NCBI GenBank assembly: GCA_910589045.1 | Contig: CAJUSH010000003.1 | Coordinates: 1 to 64,000 of the forward strand | Source: an uncultured Eubacterium sp. | GTDB lineage: Bacteria > Bacillota_A > Clostridia > Lachnospirales > Lachnospiraceae | Direction of reading: 5' to 3' | Length of the DNA stretch: 64,000 bases | Shown here: piece after piece, positions 1 through 8,122 of the stretch | Numbering within the stretch: position 1 is the first letter of the stretch | Layout: each line of letters opens with the position of its first letter | Translations under genes and position numbers: made by a program | The notes under the pieces: model-generated | What the model saw: only the letters and a program-made list of their open reading frames with translations | The model's database searches: none | What the model was told of the DNA's origin: nothing

Positions 1-28
1 AAAACTACAAAATATAATCGGCGTTTTC

Positions 29-802
29 TTACATTTTTAAATCGGCGTTGACATAATAGCGGCTCTTCATATCCTCACGCAGCCGCCGGATGTTCTTTTC
101 CTGTATGGCCGTCGCTCCCTTTTCCAACGGAAGGAGCAGCTCAATATATTCCTTCACCTGCTCGTCTGATATGCTCACGCCGCTGAGCTTCCCGATTTCT
201 TTCCCGAGGTTCTCCATGTACGTTTCAGCAAGGAACAGCGTGTCCTTTGCCTCCTGAAGCTTCCCTCTGATGTCCCCTGTATGGATCATGCTCCAGCTCC
301 GCTTTGCGGTTTGCAGGGCAAGGTTGAGGGTATTGTTGCACACCACGCGCACAGGCGTGACCGCCACCCGCACCGCCCCGGAGCCGTCATGGGTATTGCT
401 GAAAACCAGATACGGCGATATCTGCTCCCCGGAAATAATGTACTCGCTCGGAAGCCTTGCGAGCAGCCACACCTTCCTGCCATCCTGCAAGGAACCGGCA
501 GTTTCATACCGCACGCCTTTCCCAAGCAGCGCGTCCGTGAACGCAAATGCCTCCTCGTTCTGGACTACTTTATAGCGGTCTGTCACAACGCCGAGCACCT
601 GCCCGTCCGTGTCCCTGACATTTGCCCTGTACCCCGGAACCCGCACCCTTCCCTCGGTGAAAATATCTTTCTGCAAAACCTTCCAGTCCAGCCCTGCCAG
701 CCACAGCGCCTTTTCGGATGTGGGCGCTTCCTGCACCTGAACGCCAAGCCCGTGCCACGGCTTCTCCCTTGTGTAAAACATTGATTCTACATTTGCCGAC
801 AT
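29..802 (-). CDS. DUF932 phage/plasmid-like protein, C-terminally truncated
   Basis: The 257-residue product has the N-terminal pattern of the DUF932 phage/plasmid-like family (TETREKPWHGLG-type start, then TDRYKVVQNEEAF and the conserved VRVVCNNTLNLAL segment at about residues 150-165). Members are common on conjugative elements and phages; their biochemical role is not established. The start is supported by AAGGAGG eight bases upstream of ATG. Family members usually run on for some 50 more residues after the RLREDMKSRYY region, whereas this frame stops soon after it, so I infer loss of the C-terminus. It lies next to mobilization genes, consistent with a decayed mobile element. Confidence 0.75.
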   Translation of the reverse strand: MSANVESMFYTREKPWHGLGVQVQEAPTSEKALWLAGLDWKVLQKDIFTEGRVRVPGYRANVRDTDGQVLGVVTDRYKVVQNEEAFAFTDALLGKGVRYETAGSLQDGRKVWLLARLPSEYIISGEQISPYLVFSNTHDGSGAVRVAVTPVRVVCNNTLNLALQTAKRSWSMIHTGDIRGKLQEAKDTLFLAETYMENLGKEIGKLSGVSISDEQVKEYIELLLPLEKGATAIQEKNIRRLREDMKSRYYVNADLKM

Positions 803-888
803 AATCTTTTCCTCCTTTGCTGATAATGCCAGTCTGTCTTGTTACAAGGGTTTAATATCGTTGCATAATTCCTGCGGGACAGATTTTA

Positions 889-917
889 CAAAAAAGCCAG
901 GCCTGCGGGGTGCCCGG
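889..917 (-). terminator. Rho-independent terminator of the excisionase-like gene
   Basis: Read on the minus strand, CCGGGC pairs with GCCTGG (one G-U pair) around a nine-base loop and is followed by a six-T run. It lies just past the stop of the HTH gene that ends at 920. Confidence 0.6.
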
Positions 918-919
918 TA

Positions 920-1123
920 TTAAAGATACCTCGGATTCAACCGGTCGAACACGCTCTGGGGAATCTTATATCTCCGCCCGACCTTCACGGCCGGGATCTG
1001 CTGCTCCTTAATCATGCGGTATGCCGTAGTCTGGCTGATTCTTAGCAGGCTGCACAGCTCCTGCACGGTAATATACTGCTCCAAATCTTTCACTTCTGTC
1101 ATATTCCATGTCCTGTTTTCCAT
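920..1123 (-). CDS. excisionase-family helix-turn-helix DNA-binding protein
   Basis: The 67-residue protein carries the MerR-like winged helix typical of the excisionase family: an ITVQELCSLLRIS turn, TTAYRMIKEQQIP recognition helix and KVGRRYKIP wing. Such proteins act as recombination directionality factors or small regulators of mobile elements. I chose the ATG at 1123 because AGGAGG sits seven bases upstream; an upstream in-frame ATG at 1156 would put that Shine-Dalgarno inside the gene. It is followed by a terminator, so it is probably monocistronic. No integrase gene is visible in the window, so the element is incomplete here or extends left of position 1. Confidence 0.7.
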   Translation of the reverse strand: MENRTWNMTEVKDLEQYITVQELCSLLRISQTTAYRMIKEQQIPAVKVGRRYKIPQSVFDRLNPRYL

Positions 1124-1178
1124 TTTCCAACCTCCTGATTTTTCATAGTGGCGCATATCAATTTATTTTAATGATTAA

Positions 1179-1225
1179 CCAACAGTTATCTAAAATATCA
1201 GATAACGCCATTACTTTCCTGTTGG
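1179..1225. repeat. nested inverted repeats, candidate oriT or operator
   Basis: GTTATCT (1185-1191) and AGATAAC (1200-1206) form a perfect inverted repeat. CCAACAG (1179-1185) and CTGTTGG (1219-1225) form a second one around it. The DNA is AT-rich and lies in the gap upstream of the MobC-like and relaxase genes, where an origin of transfer or a regulator site would be expected. The role is inferred from position only. Confidence 0.4.
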
Positions 1226-1372
1226 CAGTAAATAATAATTTATATTTCCACCTACAATCCAGTAATCAGAATTGGGGTACAAAAAAATGAAAGGAGAATT
1301 ACAGGTACGGCAGGCCAAAACCCCGCAGTTTCCACCGGCTATCTAAAAAACTACGTACTTGCTAGAAAGACT

Positions 1373-1711
1373 ATGAGTAAGACTAATATAAAAAGTAAGA
1401 CTACTACAAAGAATAAACCAAATACAAAGAATAAACAGATTAAAGTAAGAGTAACAGATGAACAACTGGAATTAGTATCTATCAATACTAAAAAGCTGAA
1501 TATGAATACAAGCCAGTATATCAGATACTGCATTTCGGCAGACTATCCGGGCCTGATAGGCAGGCTTCCGGAGGGTATTGCCACCAGCAATTTGCTGAAT
1601 AAGATTTACCATCGACTTGAAGGGCACACGGACCCAGAGACCCTCGCCGAAATCCGCAATTATGTCAGGGATTACTACAACGCAAGGAAAGGGGAGAATA
1701 AAAATGCATGA
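1373..1711 (+). CDS. MobC-like plasmid mobilization relaxosome protein
   Basis: The 112-residue basic protein has a Lys/Thr/Asn-rich N-terminus, then a ribbon-helix-helix-like segment (IKVRVTDEQLELV, followed by LNMNTSQYIRYCI) and a short C-terminal region ending in an arginine/lysine-rich tail. This is the pattern of accessory relaxosome proteins (MobC/RHH type) that bind oriT and help the relaxase. Its end overlaps the relaxase start by eight bases, indicating a coupled pair. No clear Shine-Dalgarno is visible before the ATG, so the exact start is uncertain. Confidence 0.65.
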   Translation: MSKTNIKSKTTTKNKPNTKNKQIKVRVTDEQLELVSINTKKLNMNTSQYIRYCISADYPGLIGRLPEGIATSNLLNKIYHRLEGHTDPETLAEIRNYVRDYYNARKGENKNA

Positions 1712-2303
1712 TAACAAAAATAACCGCGACTACGAAATGGGAATCCTTACCAACCATGCCGGGAAAGGGCACTACACAAACAAAGATGCGATCAGAAAGC
1801 TGGTCAAATATATTGCGAGAGCCGAAGGAAGCTCCAAAGCAGGAAAAGGGGATGTCCTCTGCACCGGCTCCTACGGTGCCGTCGATTTTCTCGGTGAGGA
1901 ATTTACCGTCCGCAAATTTGAGGACATCCAGCACTGTTATACAAGGGCGGGGAAGGTCGCCCGCTATGCAGACCATGAGATTTTTACTTTTTCCCCGAAT
2001 GCAAGCAGGATATTAAAGAAAAATCCGGGAATCCTGGCCGAGCTTGCAGACGAGATGGCCGCTGTGCTCTCCGACGGGCAGTATCAGGTGTTTTATGGCA
2101 TCCACACAGGAGCAGGAGCCGATAAAGACACTTCGACTCTTTCAGACACAGAAAAATGTCAGGACAGCAATCTTCATATCCATTTTGCTGTTAATACTGT
2201 GAATTTTCAAACGCTGAATAAACGGCAGGAGACAATGGCCGCCACAAGAGCGCATGAAAAGCAACTGCAAAGGATTGTCGAAATGAAACTTACAGGGCAA
2301 TAA
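1704..2303 (+). CDS. small relaxase / mobilization nuclease
   Basis: The 199-residue product ends with a region containing SNLHIHFAVNTVN, matching the HxH metal-binding motif of relaxases that nick oriT during conjugative mobilization. ATG at 1704 follows GGGGAGAATAAAA and overlaps the preceding MobC-like gene. Relaxases are usually longer, with a helicase, primase or other domain after the nuclease; this one stops shortly after the HxH motif. It may therefore be a minimal or truncated version. A DUF932 gene, an excisionase-like gene and this pair make a mobilizable element remnant the best reading. Confidence 0.6.
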   Translation: MHDNKNNRDYEMGILTNHAGKGHYTNKDAIRKLVKYIARAEGSSKAGKGDVLCTGSYGAVDFLGEEFTVRKFEDIQHCYTRAGKVARYADHEIFTFSPNASRILKKNPGILAELADEMAAVLSDGQYQVFYGIHTGAGADKDTSTLSDTEKCQDSNLHIHFAVNTVNFQTLNKRQETMAATRAHEKQLQRIVEMKLTGQ

Positions 2304-2664
2304 CTATGCTCCTGTGTGGAACATAGAAAACTTTTCAACATAATAGCCCATGACCCGGCAATCATAGATTTCCATCCTCAGCTAAAAACGAAGAACGCTC
2401 TAATATTATAGAACATTCTCCGTTTATCATCCTGGGGCATCTGATCCTCTCGGCATTCGTCAAATATCCATGCAAACATGGCTATTTCCTCATTGCTCTC
2501 GGAAATGAAACACGAGAAAAGGAGCATCCAAATCGTTCTGAATACTCCTTTTTCTGCTTCAATGTTATACTATTGATTTAAAATTCCCTTACCTTTAAAA
2601 ATTTGGTGTCAAACTGGTGTCAGATTCTACTCACATACCGCTCAAACCCGCATAAGCACTGGCT
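2304..2664. other. intergenic element/chromosome junction region
   Basis: No gene is supported in these 361 bases between the relaxase and lysS. They contain the long imperfect palindrome listed separately, a short direct repeat (GGTGTCA at about 2605 and 2617) and AT-rich sequence. The right boundary of the mobile element should fall here, next to the 3' end of lysS, but no attachment core can be proven from a single copy. Confidence 0.4.
2386..2425. repeat. 40-base imperfect palindrome
   Basis: AAACGAAGAACG on the left pairs with CATTCTCCGTTT on the right, with TCTA/TAGA continuing the stem around an AT centre. It has no T-run long enough to be an obvious intrinsic terminator, though it does follow the relaxase gene by about 80 bases. 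Confidence 0.5.
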
Positions 2665-4278
2665 TTATTTGTCGAGTGACTTCATCGTCGGGAACAGCAG
2701 CACATCCCGAATCGCCTGCGAGTCCGTCAGCAGCATCACCAGCCGGTCAATGCCGTAGCCAATCCCGCCGGTCGGTGGCATACCGATCTCAAGTGCATTG
2801 AGGAAATCCTCGTCCGTATGGTTTGCCTCCTCGTCTCCGGCCTCAAAAGCCGCATCCTGCGCCGCAAAGCGCTCACGCTGGTCAATCGGATCATTTAACT
2901 CGGAATAAGCATTGCACATCTCCCAGGTGTTGATAAACAGCTCAAAGCGCTCCACCTTTGAAGGGTCGGAGGGCTTCTTTTTGGTGAGCGGCGAGATCTC
3001 AATGGGGTGATCCATAATAAAGGTCGGCTGAATCAGCTCCTTCTCGCAATACTCCTCAAAAAACAGATTCACAATATCACCCTTCGTGTGACGATCCTCG
3101 TATTCGATGTGATGCTCATCTGCCAGCTTTTTCGCCGCCGCAGCGTCTGCCACTTCATCAAAATCAACGCCCGCATATTTTTTGATCGCGTCGTTCATTG
3201 TCAGGCGGGCGAACGGCTTGCCCAGGTCAATCTCGATGCCGTTGTAGCTGATCCTTGTAGTGCCGCATACCTTTTCTGCCAGATAGCGAAACATACTCTC
3301 GGTCAGCTCCATCATGCCCTCGTAATCCGTGTACGCCTGATACAGCTCCATCAGCGTGAACTCCGGATTATGACGGGTATCCACCCCTTCGTTTCGGAAT
3401 ACACGCCCGATCTCATAGACGCGCTCCATGCCGCCGACAATCAGACGCTTTAAGTACAGCTCCAGGGAAATGCGCAGCTTTACATCCTCATTTAATGCGT
3501 TAAAATGCGTCTCAAAGGGTCTCGCCGCCGCACCGCCGGCGTTCGGCACCAGCATCGGCGTCTCCACCTCCATAAAGTCGCGGGCGTCAAGAAAATTGCG
3601 GATCTCCTTTAAGATCCGGGAACGCTTTACAAAGGTATCCTTCACCTCAGGATTCATAATCAGATCCACATAGCGCTGACGGTAACGGGTATCGGTATCC
3701 GTCAGACCGTGAAACTTCTCCGGCAGGATCTGAAGCGATTTTGTCAGCAGGAGCATCTCCTGCGCGTGAACGGAAATCTCACCGGTTTTCGTCCGGAAGG
3801 CAAAGCCCTTCACACCAAAAATATCACCGATATCGGACTTTTTGAAATCCATGTACGCCGCTTCACCAATGGCGTCCCTGGCCACATAAACCTGAATAGT
3901 CCCTTTTAAATCCTGAATATTGCAAAAAGAAGCCTTCCCCATCACGCGCTTAAACATCACCCGGCCGGCAATACTTACCTGAATGGGGGAAGCATCCATG
4001 ATCGCCCTTCTCTCATTGTAATCATCATTTAACAGCTGCTTCTTCTGATCCTCATCCAGCCCCTCCACCACAGGCGCCTGTCTGCCCGCAAGCAGCTCTT
4101 CCTCATGCGCCGTATACGCGTCCCTTACATCCGCACTGTGATGTGTCTGGTCATACTTTGTGATGACAAACGGATCCTTTCCGGCCTCCTGCAAATCCTT
4201 TAGCTTTTCACGGCGCACCTTCAAAAGCTGGTTAATGTCCTGCTGTGCCCCGTTTCCCTGCTGCTTCTTCTCTGCCAT
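2665..4278 (-). CDS. lysS: lysyl-tRNA synthetase, class II
   Basis: This 537-residue class II aminoacyl-tRNA synthetase charges tRNA-Lys in the cytoplasm. An N-terminal OB-fold anticodon-binding region (about residues 60-190) precedes the catalytic core with motif 2 (FRNEGVDTRHNPEFT) and motif 3 (GIGYGIDRLVMLL). The length is a little above the usual 490-510 because of an N-terminal extension of about 50 residues. ATG at 4278 is chosen because GGAGGT precedes it; an in-frame TTG four codons upstream overlaps that Shine-Dalgarno. The gene is 16 bases downstream of greA and is probably cotranscribed with it. Confidence 0.97.
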   Translation of the reverse strand: MAEKKQQGNGAQQDINQLLKVRREKLKDLQEAGKDPFVITKYDQTHHSADVRDAYTAHEEELLAGRQAPVVEGLDEDQKKQLLNDDYNERRAIMDASPIQVSIAGRVMFKRVMGKASFCNIQDLKGTIQVYVARDAIGEAAYMDFKKSDIGDIFGVKGFAFRTKTGEISVHAQEMLLLTKSLQILPEKFHGLTDTDTRYRQRYVDLIMNPEVKDTFVKRSRILKEIRNFLDARDFMEVETPMLVPNAGGAAARPFETHFNALNEDVKLRISLELYLKRLIVGGMERVYEIGRVFRNEGVDTRHNPEFTLMELYQAYTDYEGMMELTESMFRYLAEKVCGTTRISYNGIEIDLGKPFARLTMNDAIKKYAGVDFDEVADAAAAKKLADEHHIEYEDRHTKGDIVNLFFEEYCEKELIQPTFIMDHPIEISPLTKKKPSDPSKVERFELFINTWEMCNAYSELNDPIDQRERFAAQDAAFEAGDEEANHTDEDFLNALEIGMPPTGGIGYGIDRLVMLLTDSQAIRDVLLFPTMKSLDK

Positions 4279-4294
4279 GTCTACCTCCAATCAA

Positions 4295-4774
4295 CTAGTT
4301 GGACTTCTGAATCTCCAAAACCTGGTAGGTCAGCTCTCCAACCGGTGCCTCAACCTTAACCTCATCCCCGATCTTTGCACCGAGCAGTGCACGTCCCAGG
4401 GGAGACTCGTTGGAAATCTTTCCCTTCAGGCTGTTTGCCTCGGTGGAACCGACAATCTTATATTCAAGCTCCTCGTTATACTCCTTATCGAGAATACGGA
4501 CCTTACAGCCAACGCTGATCTTATCCAGATCCACCTCATCCTCAACAACAACCTCGGCATTTTTCAAAATAGACTCTATTTCCTCTATACGCGCCTCGAT
4601 GTCGCGCTGCTCGTCCTTTGCCGCATCGTACTCTGCGTTCTCGGACAAATCGCCCTGCTCCCTGGCTTCCTTAATTTTCTGCGCAATCTCATGACGCTTC
4701 ACAACCTTTAAATTCTGTAACTCTTCCTCTAATTTCTGTAAACCCTCATACGTTAAAATGTTTTTCTTTGCCAT
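4295..4774 (-). CDS. greA: transcription elongation factor GreA
   Basis: The 159-residue protein matches GreA: an N-terminal antiparallel coiled coil with the acidic tip in DLSENAEYDAAKDEQ, then the FKBP-like C-terminal domain. It binds the RNA polymerase secondary channel and stimulates cleavage of backtracked transcripts. ATG at 4774 is preceded by GGAAGG; the frame is open further upstream but without a ribosome site. A consensus sigma-A promoter lies about 55 bases upstream, so greA-lysS has its own promoter even though dusB ends only 166 bases upstream. Confidence 0.97.
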   Translation of the reverse strand: MAKKNILTYEGLQKLEEELQNLKVVKRHEIAQKIKEAREQGDLSENAEYDAAKDEQRDIEARIEEIESILKNAEVVVEDEVDLDKISVGCKVRILDKEYNEELEYKIVGSTEANSLKGKISNESPLGRALLGAKIGDEVKVEAPVGELTYQVLEIQKSN

Positions 4775-4828
4775 TTTTACTTCAACCTTCCTATTCTTTT
4801 CTAATAAAAAAGTCCATTTAACCAATGT

Positions 4829-4857
4829 ATTATAGCCGAAACCACATGCACTGTCAA
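4829..4857 (-). promoter_or_regulatory. consensus sigma-A promoter for greA-lysS
   Basis: On the minus strand TTGACA and TATAAT are separated by exactly 17 bases, both hexamers perfect. It faces greA. Confidence 0.85.
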
Positions 4858-4940
4858 GAATCCGCCGAAAATCCGCATATACTCGGATAACAGACGGGTT
4901 CCTATTCACGCTTCGCGTGTGAAACGTTCAGCCTGCGGCT

Positions 4941-5945
4941 TCACGGTTGCCTCACCTGCTCATCGCTTTGGCATCCCCCGCCAAACGTCCGCAGCAGCTC
5001 CTCCAGCTTCTCATAGCTGTCCACCTCGCCGAGCGTTCGTCTGATATGGCTTGCGCCGTAATAGCCCGACGTATACCATGCCGCGTGCTTTCGCATCTCG
5101 CGGATACCGACATATTCCCCCTTACACGCAATCTGCATGCGGGCATGGCGCAGCAGCATCTCAATCATAACGGGAAGCGCCGGCTTTTCAAGCCGCTCCC
5201 CGGTCTCCCACTCATACAGGATCTGCCGAAAGATCCACGGATTGCCCTGGGCGCCCCGCGCCACCATAAAGCCGTCACAGCCGGTCTCCTCTCCCATCCG
5301 CAGGGCGTCCTGCGCCGTTAAGATATCTCCGTTTCCGATGACCGGGATAGACACGGCATCCTTGACCGCCCGGATGACGGACCAATCTGCCCTTCCCGCG
5401 TAATACTGCTCCCGTGTGCGCCCGTGCACCGTTACCGCCGCCGCACCGCTTTCCTGCGCAATGTGTGCGAGCTCGGGAGCGTTCACATGCGCCCCGTCAA
5501 AGCCCTTGCGGATCTTCACCGTCACCGGGCGGCTGGTCGCCTTTGCCATCGACGCAATGATCGCCCCCGCCAGACGCGGATTTTTCATCAGCGCGGAGCC
5601 CTCGCCGTTGTTCACCACCTTCGGCACGGGGCAGCCCATATTGATATCCAGAATATCAAAAGGTACGCCCTCCGATTCCAGCCGACGCGCCATATCCCCC
5701 ATAATCTGGGGATCGGAGCCGAAAAGCTGCAGAGACACCGGATGCTCCCGCTCATCAATGGCAAGCATTGCACGCGTATTTTTGTTGTTGTACAAAATCG
5801 CTTTCGCGCTTACCATCTCCATACACAAAAGCCCCGCGCCCTGTTCGGCACACAGAAGGCGAAAAGGCAGGTCGGTCACGCCTGCCATCGGTCCGAGTAT
5901 TAAATTGTTTTTCAGTGTCACATTTCCGATTCGTAAGGTCTGCAA
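4941..5945 (-). CDS. dusB: tRNA-dihydrouridine synthase, DusB type
   Basis: This 334-residue FMN-dependent enzyme reduces uridine to dihydrouridine in tRNA. The TIM-barrel N-terminus (NLILGPMAGVTDLPFR), the catalytic-cysteine segment NMGCPVPKV at about residue 100, the KIRKGFD segment and the phosphate-binding GNGDI motif are all visible. Length is normal. It starts three bases after the coaX stop, so it is translated from the same transcript as birA, the DUF6145 gene and coaX. A small hairpin downstream (CACGC-TTC-GCGTG near 4908) has no T-run. Confidence 0.95.
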   Translation of the reverse strand: MQTLRIGNVTLKNNLILGPMAGVTDLPFRLLCAEQGAGLLCMEMVSAKAILYNNKNTRAMLAIDEREHPVSLQLFGSDPQIMGDMARRLESEGVPFDILDINMGCPVPKVVNNGEGSALMKNPRLAGAIIASMAKATSRPVTVKIRKGFDGAHVNAPELAHIAQESGAAAVTVHGRTREQYYAGRADWSVIRAVKDAVSIPVIGNGDILTAQDALRMGEETGCDGFMVARGAQGNPWIFRQILYEWETGERLEKPALPVMIEMLLRHARMQIACKGEYVGIREMRKHAAWYTSGYYGASHIRRTLGEVDSYEKLEELLRTFGGGCQSDEQVRQP

Positions 5946-5948
5946 GGC

Positions 5949-6722
5949 TTATTTTCCCTTCTGCTTCTCATAGACAAAACGCATCCCGTCCAGCGTCAGG
6001 TTGGCATCGTAAATATCAATCTTTTTCGTCTCCGCCGCAATCATCGCGCCCAGACCGCCGGTGGCAACCACCTTCAAACCGGCAAAGCCGGACTCCTCGC
6101 GCACCTTGTCGATGATGTATTCCGTCTGCCCGATCTGTCCGTACACAAGCCCCGCCTGCATACTGCTGATAGTCTCCTTCGCCAGAATGCTTTTCGGCTT
6201 TTTTATCTCAATCTCCGGAAGCTTCGCCGCTTCCTGCCACAGCGCCCTGCCTGCCGTGCGGATGCCGGGTGCCGTAATACCGCACAAAAACTGTCCCTTT
6301 TCATCCACCAGGTCATAGGTTGTCGCCGTCCCGAAATCCAGCACCAGCACCGGTCCGCCATATTTTTCATAAGCGCCCACGGCGTCCACGATGCGGTCCG
6401 CGCCGATCTGCGAGGGGTTCTCCGTCACAATGCGGATTCCTGTCCGCACCCCTGGCTGCACGATCAGCGGGTCGACATGCAGGTACTTGTAAAGACCGTT
6501 TTTCAGGGAATGCATCACCGCCGGAACCACAGATGAAATAATCGCCGCATCGATCTGCGACGGATCGATATCGTTATCCCGCATGAGATTTTTTAACAAA
6601 ATTCCGTATTCGTCGGATGTCCGCGGCAGCTTTGTCGTGATCCGCATCGTCAAAAGCAGACTCTTTCCATCAAATACGCCAATCGTTATATTTGTGTTTC
6701 CCACATCCAATGCTAAGAGCAT
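5949..6722 (-). CDS. coaX: type III pantothenate kinase
   Basis: The 257-residue protein belongs to the CoaX family (ASKHA fold), which phosphorylates pantothenate in the first step of coenzyme A synthesis. The N-terminal phosphate motif LLALDVGNTNITIG, the central GADRIVDAVGAYEKYG and the adenosine-side VATGGLGAMIA segment are all present. Length is typical. It lies in a four-gene set with birA, so biotin attachment/regulation and CoA synthesis genes are cotranscribed, an arrangement known in Firmicutes. Confidence 0.96.
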   Translation of the reverse strand: MLLALDVGNTNITIGVFDGKSLLLTMRITTKLPRTSDEYGILLKNLMRDNDIDPSQIDAAIISSVVPAVMHSLKNGLYKYLHVDPLIVQPGVRTGIRIVTENPSQIGADRIVDAVGAYEKYGGPVLVLDFGTATTYDLVDEKGQFLCGITAPGIRTAGRALWQEAAKLPEIEIKKPKSILAKETISSMQAGLVYGQIGQTEYIIDKVREESGFAGLKVVATGGLGAMIAAETKKIDIYDANLTLDGMRFVYEKQKGK

Positions 6723-6723
6723 G

Positions 6724-7062
6724 TCAATCCTCCCCTGGGTCCTCTCCTAAAAAGAATACCCGAAAATACAATTCCAATGCCTCCAAAAGCTCTCGTTTTG
6801 TGCTCTGCAGCTGCTTGATCTTGAGCACGCTGCCGATCTCATCGTAGAGCAGGTCGCCCTCCTCGGCCTCCGTGCAAAATTCCAGACTGCCCTCCTCGTC
6901 ATAGACCAGGCGCAGCGCGCCGCCGATCTCTTCCGTGTAGAGCACGCACATGATTTTCAACTCATCCTTGATACGCTCCGGCAGCCCTCCGAAATCCTCG
7001 TTCAGATAAAATTTCTTCGTGTAGGAGCTTGCCCCGCACAGCGTAATCTCTCCATTATACAT
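6724..7062 (-). CDS. small acidic protein, DUF6145-like
   Basis: The 112-residue acidic protein has no transmembrane segment or recognisable catalytic motif. It resembles the DUF6145 proteins found between birA and coaX in Lachnospiraceae, an assignment made from memory of context and size. It overlaps the end of birA by eight bases and ends one base before the coaX start, so it is embedded in the operon. Function is unknown. Confidence 0.7.
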   Translation of the reverse strand: MYNGEITLCGASSYTKKFYLNEDFGGLPERIKDELKIMCVLYTEEIGGALRLVYDEEGSLEFCTEAEEGDLLYDEIGSVLKIKQLQSTKRELLEALELYFRVFFLGEDPGED

Positions 7063-8035
7063 AGCCGTAAATCCCTCTCACCGACACTTCCCCGGAATCA
7101 ACCCGCCGCAGGCCCGTATCCGTCTCCACCAAAAGCTCGCCCCGGTCGGAAATACCCTTTGCCACTCCCTCGTATTCCCCCTTCGGGTTGAGGACACGCA
7201 CTCGTTTTCCTGTGTTGGCCAGAAAACTGCCGTACTCCTCCATCAGTTCGCTCATGTCCTCCGTGCGCAGGAAAATCTCATAATAATACTCAAAATATTC
7301 GCATACTGCCTCGGTAAGCTCTGCGCGGCTGTAATGCCGTCCGCTTACCAGAAAAAGGCTGGTCGCCCGATCCCGCAGCTCTTCCGGAAATTCGACATTG
7401 TGTACGTTGATTCCGATTCCAACCACAATATGATTGATGTAATCCATCTGTGTGCTCATCTCCGTCAAAATGCCGCACACCTTTTTTCCGTCAATAACAA
7501 TATCATTGGGCCACTTGACCAGCGCATCGATGCCCGTCTGCTCACGGATCGCGCGCAATACTGCCAGCGCGCTTACCAGCGTCAGCATCGGCGCATTGCC
7601 CGGCTGCATCCCTTCGGGCTTTAAGACGATGCTCATGGCAATCGCGACACCCGAAGGCAGCACCCAGCCGCGCCCGCGCCTGCCCTTTCCGTTGTCCTGC
7701 CGGTCTGCCACGATCAGCGTCCCATGGGGTGCACCCTCCTCTGCCATCTGCATGGCGGTCGTGTTCGTAGAACCGATCACCTCGAAACACTCCAGCCGTT
7801 CACCGATCCACACCGTCCGACGCAGGCTTAACAATTCATTTTTATTCAGAAGATCCGGCGCACTTTTGATGCGGTAGCCCTTATTTGGAACCGAGTCAAT
7901 ATCATAGCCCGTCTCCTTGAGCTGCTTGATCACCTTCCAGACCGCCGTCCGCGACACGCCGAACCGCTCGCAGAGCTGCTGCCCGGAAACGTAATCCTCC
8001 GACTCCCGCAGCGCCTGTAAAATTTTTGCTTTCAC
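7055..8035 (-). CDS. birA: biotin--[acetyl-CoA-carboxylase] ligase / biotin repressor
   Basis: The 326-residue bifunctional BirA has an N-terminal winged helix (about residues 1-60, YVSGQQLCERFGVSRTAVWK), the catalytic domain with the biotinyl-AMP loop GKGRRGRGW at about residue 117 and KWPNDIV, and the C-terminal SH3-like domain. It attaches biotin to carboxylases and, through the helix-turn-helix, should repress biotin genes. Translation begins at GTG preceded by GAGGT. The DNA-binding domain is intact, so a regulatory role is likely. Confidence 0.96.
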   Translation of the reverse strand: MKAKILQALRESEDYVSGQQLCERFGVSRTAVWKVIKQLKETGYDIDSVPNKGYRIKSAPDLLNKNELLSLRRTVWIGERLECFEVIGSTNTTAMQMAEEGAPHGTLIVADRQDNGKGRRGRGWVLPSGVAIAMSIVLKPEGMQPGNAPMLTLVSALAVLRAIREQTGIDALVKWPNDIVIDGKKVCGILTEMSTQMDYINHIVVGIGINVHNVEFPEELRDRATSLFLVSGRHYSRAELTEAVCEYFEYYYEIFLRTEDMSELMEEYGSFLANTGKRVRVLNPKGEYEGVAKGISDRGELLVETDTGLRRVDSGEVSVRGIYGYV

Positions 8036-8122
8036 ACATTTTACCTCAAAACCAAAATGGATGGCAGCCGTTAAACGTCTGCCCGATTAGCGGAGTTGTA
8101 AACGCCTCAGCCCGACCACGCC

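Noticed and set aside
2600..2664. GGTGTCA direct repeats as an attachment core
   Set aside because: Only one end of the element is in the window, so a core duplication cannot be shown.
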